A stretch of 64,000 nucleotides of DNA. It comes from Gordionus sp. m RMFG-2023. Its lineage: Eukaryota > Nematomorpha > Gordioida > Chordodea > Parachordodidae. Below are positions 61,222-64,000 of this stretch, piece after piece (the first letter of the stretch is position 1; every line of letters starts with the position of its first letter). Where the stretch lies: assembly GCF_954871325.1 (NCBI RefSeq), contig NC_088778.1:1984001-2048000 (forward strand), read 5' to 3'. The notes beneath the pieces are model-generated. The model was not told the DNA's origin and did not search any database. It saw only the letters and a list, made by a program, of their open reading frames with translations. The position numbers were made by a program, and so were the translations under genes.

Positions 61222-63469
61222 TAACAATATAGAGACATCAAGTTTATAACTAAGAAAGCAATTAATCTCATTTTTTATTAGTCAAACTATACAAAAAATT
61301 AAAATTTTAAATAAGCGGAATTCGTCTTTGATTTTAGGTAAAAAAATATTCTATTATCATTTCAAAGTCAATTTCGTCAAATATTATTATAATGAATCAT
61401 AGACTCAAATTCAATGTTGATTCTTTATGCCATTTAATTGCCTTCAAAAAATATTCATATTTAAAAATCTTTTATCAAAATAATTTTTCATCTGGCAATA
61501 AGCATATTTCCAACCAATTTATAGATTCCAGACAATATTCTTCGGAAACGTATTGAATGGAAGGAAATATTTCCTAGATTTCTAATTTTTAAAATATTTT
61601 TTAAAAATCAATAAAAATGATTAAGCCTAATTTTCAATGCACCGGGTTTGATGCACATGGATTTAATTTAATAACTAAATACATATTAACTATAAATTCA
61701 TTGAATAAAATATATAAACAGGCTTAAAAGTTATTAAAAGGAATTAAAGGGAATCATTTAATTTCTACAAAACTAAAAAAAACATAATAATCACCCAACA
61801 CGAATATTGCCAACTCTAACTCGATGAGGTAGCTAAAAATTAGATTTTACAAGAAATAGCAATCCCTGATGTTTTTGAAAAACTATCACCCAAATGATGA
61901 TAGCTTTTGGGGTTAAATAAAGAATATTTCTTAAGAACTGAATCAATGTATAATATTATAAAAATCTGTTGAGAATAATATCCAGTAAAAAAAAAGTTAA
62001 GCAAAGACATTTATTTAAAAGGGAAGAGCTAATGCTTCATTTTCTGCAAATCTATTGATTTCCAGATTTTTAGGAATAACCTTGAAGATAGTGAGATTAG
62101 TTATTGGAACCCAATAATATAGTCTTTTTTGATTTTTTTTAAATTTAGGATGCTAGTTTGATTATTAAAAACTTACTCAATTCACTCTATCACTCCAGAG
62201 TGATGGAGTGAGTTTTTCCAATAAAATGTTGGAAAAGGCTCTGTATTAATTTTCTAAAATTGCCCAAAATTTTTTTTAATATCTCCTCTAGTTGTTCATC
62301 AGAATCACTATAAAATAAATTAGAAAATACAAAGGTACGAATGTTGTTATCAATTCGACAAAACTTCTGCATATCACTAATATTTACACTTTTAAGTTTA
62401 AAATTCTTTTAAAATGTTTGAATATGATTATATGGTTCAATGTCATAATTTTTAGATATTTATATCAATTATTATTAAAACCATTATTTTAAATATATTG
62501 GTGGATAATGGAATGGTTTTTGAATAATTCTGAGATACTATGATTTGATTTGTCTATGATGGAACATTTATTAATTATACCGTAAAGCCCATGCTAAAAT
62601 TCAGTTTAAAATTTAACAGGAAAATATCAGATATAAAATAAAATATGTAAGAAATTATGTCTATTATGAAATTTAAAGATTTTTCATTATGTAACAGGAT
62701 TTTTCAAATTATCTTAATTTCGCCACATTATTATTAGTATGACAGAATTATAATAGGATTGGTCAAACTAAAATGGGAATTATGATGTTAACTAAAATTT
62801 ACTCATGCAAAACCAAAATATATCATAAATAAATATCAAAACTATGCGTAACCTTTTATCTAATCTGAAAGTGAATTAGTTATTTGATTGTTAACTGAAA
62901 ATATGAGAGGGTTTAAATCATTAAATTTCTTAGAATTAAATAATAAAAGAAATAAAGAACGATATATACACCATTAAGATGCAAATTTAATGATGAATCC
63001 GAATACACAATAATTTTTACGTTTTATTAAAAATTAGAAAAAATAAATTATTAATTTATCTTGTTTTTTTTAAATATATTATAATCAGCTTAATGGTGAT
63101 TTTGAATATATATTTATTAATAGATCCCCAATTTTAATTCTTGCTCGAATACTAGAAGTTTCTATAAATATGAGAACATGGAAAAACGCCCTTGATTCAC
63201 ACTAAATTTGAAACTATAAACGCTTTGTTATTTGGTTAAAATTATATTTTCACTCTTGTAACTTTTTTTAAAAAAATTTGTTTTTTTTCTTTAAAATTAA
63301 AATATTTTATTAAATTTCTTTTTACATAAAACCTAGTAAAAAAATAAAATTTCTAAATAAAATTATCTAATTAGAAATAAAATCCTATAATTGAGTCCTC
63401 AAAAAGTAATCATAATTTTGTCTAAAAATTTCTATTTTAATTTTTTGTCTAATAAAAAGAAATTCTCTG
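61222..63469. other. AT-rich spacer
   Basis: No gene, repeat or element recognised on either strand. Confidence 0.5.
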
Positions 63470-63999
63470 GGTTCATTTGTGAATTCGTATTTTCTTACCC
63501 AGATTTTTAAAATACATAAATGTTGATGGAGAAAAATGCTCGTTCGAAGAGGTAAATACTGTAGTAAATATGAAGTTTTTAAAATTTTTTAATTTGTTAT
63601 ATTTGTTTGTTTTTTTATTTCTGCCTGAATTATTAGATTGAGATTTATGTTTGATAGGAATGATGAGCCACATGTGTAATCTCATATAAGTGATTTACCA
63701 AGGGCCCAAGGTATGGTTGTCATAGTATCAGGTCTTAAGCCATCTACTTAAGATAAGTTTGTTGGTTCAAGATTATTCGGAATGTGGGCAGCTGTTAGGC
63801 TTCTATTTATTACATGGTTTACTGCTGTGTGGCGTTGATGTCGTTTTTGACTTAATATACAATTAAGGCCATGCCTACCCTTTGAATCGACGGGTGATTT
63901 GCATATGATGCAAGCATGAGGCTGTAAGATATCACACCCAAGACGTAAACCAATGATTCTATAAAAATAATGTTGAATATATAATATTTTATATAACAT
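63470..63999 (-). pseudogene. retroelement reverse-transcriptase C-terminal domain, cut by window edge
   Basis: Best preserved of the four copies. Minus strand in order: RIIGLRLGCDILQPHACIIC, SPVDSKGRHGLNCI, RHQRHTAVNHVINRSL, IPNNLEPTNLS, VDGLRPDTMTTIPW, LGKSLI. These are the cysteine/histidine and RPD blocks of the domain that follows the polymerase. It continues beyond the window on the 5' side; it is broken here. Confidence 0.75.
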
Positions 64000-64000
64000 A

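Overview
The window comes from an AT-rich invertebrate (metazoan) nuclear genome. Evidence: genes split by short GT-AG introns, animal-only protein families (ADAM17-type sheddase, GH56 hyaluronidase with EGF-like tail, antistasin-like secreted peptide), very AT-rich introns and spacers, long GAAA/GGAA microsatellites, and many DNA transposons. No phylum can be assigned from sequence alone. A 10-base N gap (10775-10784) lies just upstream of the first ADAM17 exon found. Host genes, left to right: (1) a four-exon antistasin-like small secreted protein, + strand, 2866-4261; (2) an ADAM17/TACE-like metalloprotease, + strand, 11436-20067, with furin site, zinc site, disintegrin and membrane-proximal regions, CANDIS-like helix, membrane span and short tail; its signal peptide and prodomain were not found; (3) a complete eight-exon hyaluronidase, + strand, 35544-40700, 434 residues, all junctions in phase; (4) clathrin light chain, - strand, main exons 44436-45865, with an extra exon where vertebrate light chains carry their neuronal insert, a possible alternative C-terminal exon at 43884-43978, and a plausible first exon far upstream at 58516-58696. 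A few further coding-like segments (20353-20690, 50768-51046, 51937-52032, 53665-53789) are not identified. Most of the rest is transposon debris. hAT elements dominate: a 1.6-kb non-autonomous element with perfect 8-bp target duplication (22848-24456), a 1-kb one (60218-61213), a decayed transposase-bearing copy (31212-33284), an inverted pair of copies (54483-57825), and short hAT-type MITEs (25813-25955, 49794-49968, 34722-34949 and relatives). A PIF/Harbinger element with transposase, MADF/Myb-like gene and terminal inverted repeats fills 47079-49758 and carries a near-perfect 167-bp triplication. A Harbinger-type MITE lies at 46221-46458 with a relative at 19078-19326. A FLYWCH/MULE transposase relic (30832-34060) has been split by the hAT element at 31212. 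Four broken fragments of one reverse-transcriptase C-terminal domain lie at 5460-5915, 8760-9130, 28592-28915 and 63470-63999. The nested insertions, with empty and filled sites both present in the window, give a relative order of insertion events. The host genes are not an operon and show no obvious shared pathway, although a secreted protease inhibitor, a sheddase and a matrix-degrading hyaluronidase all act at or outside the cell surface.
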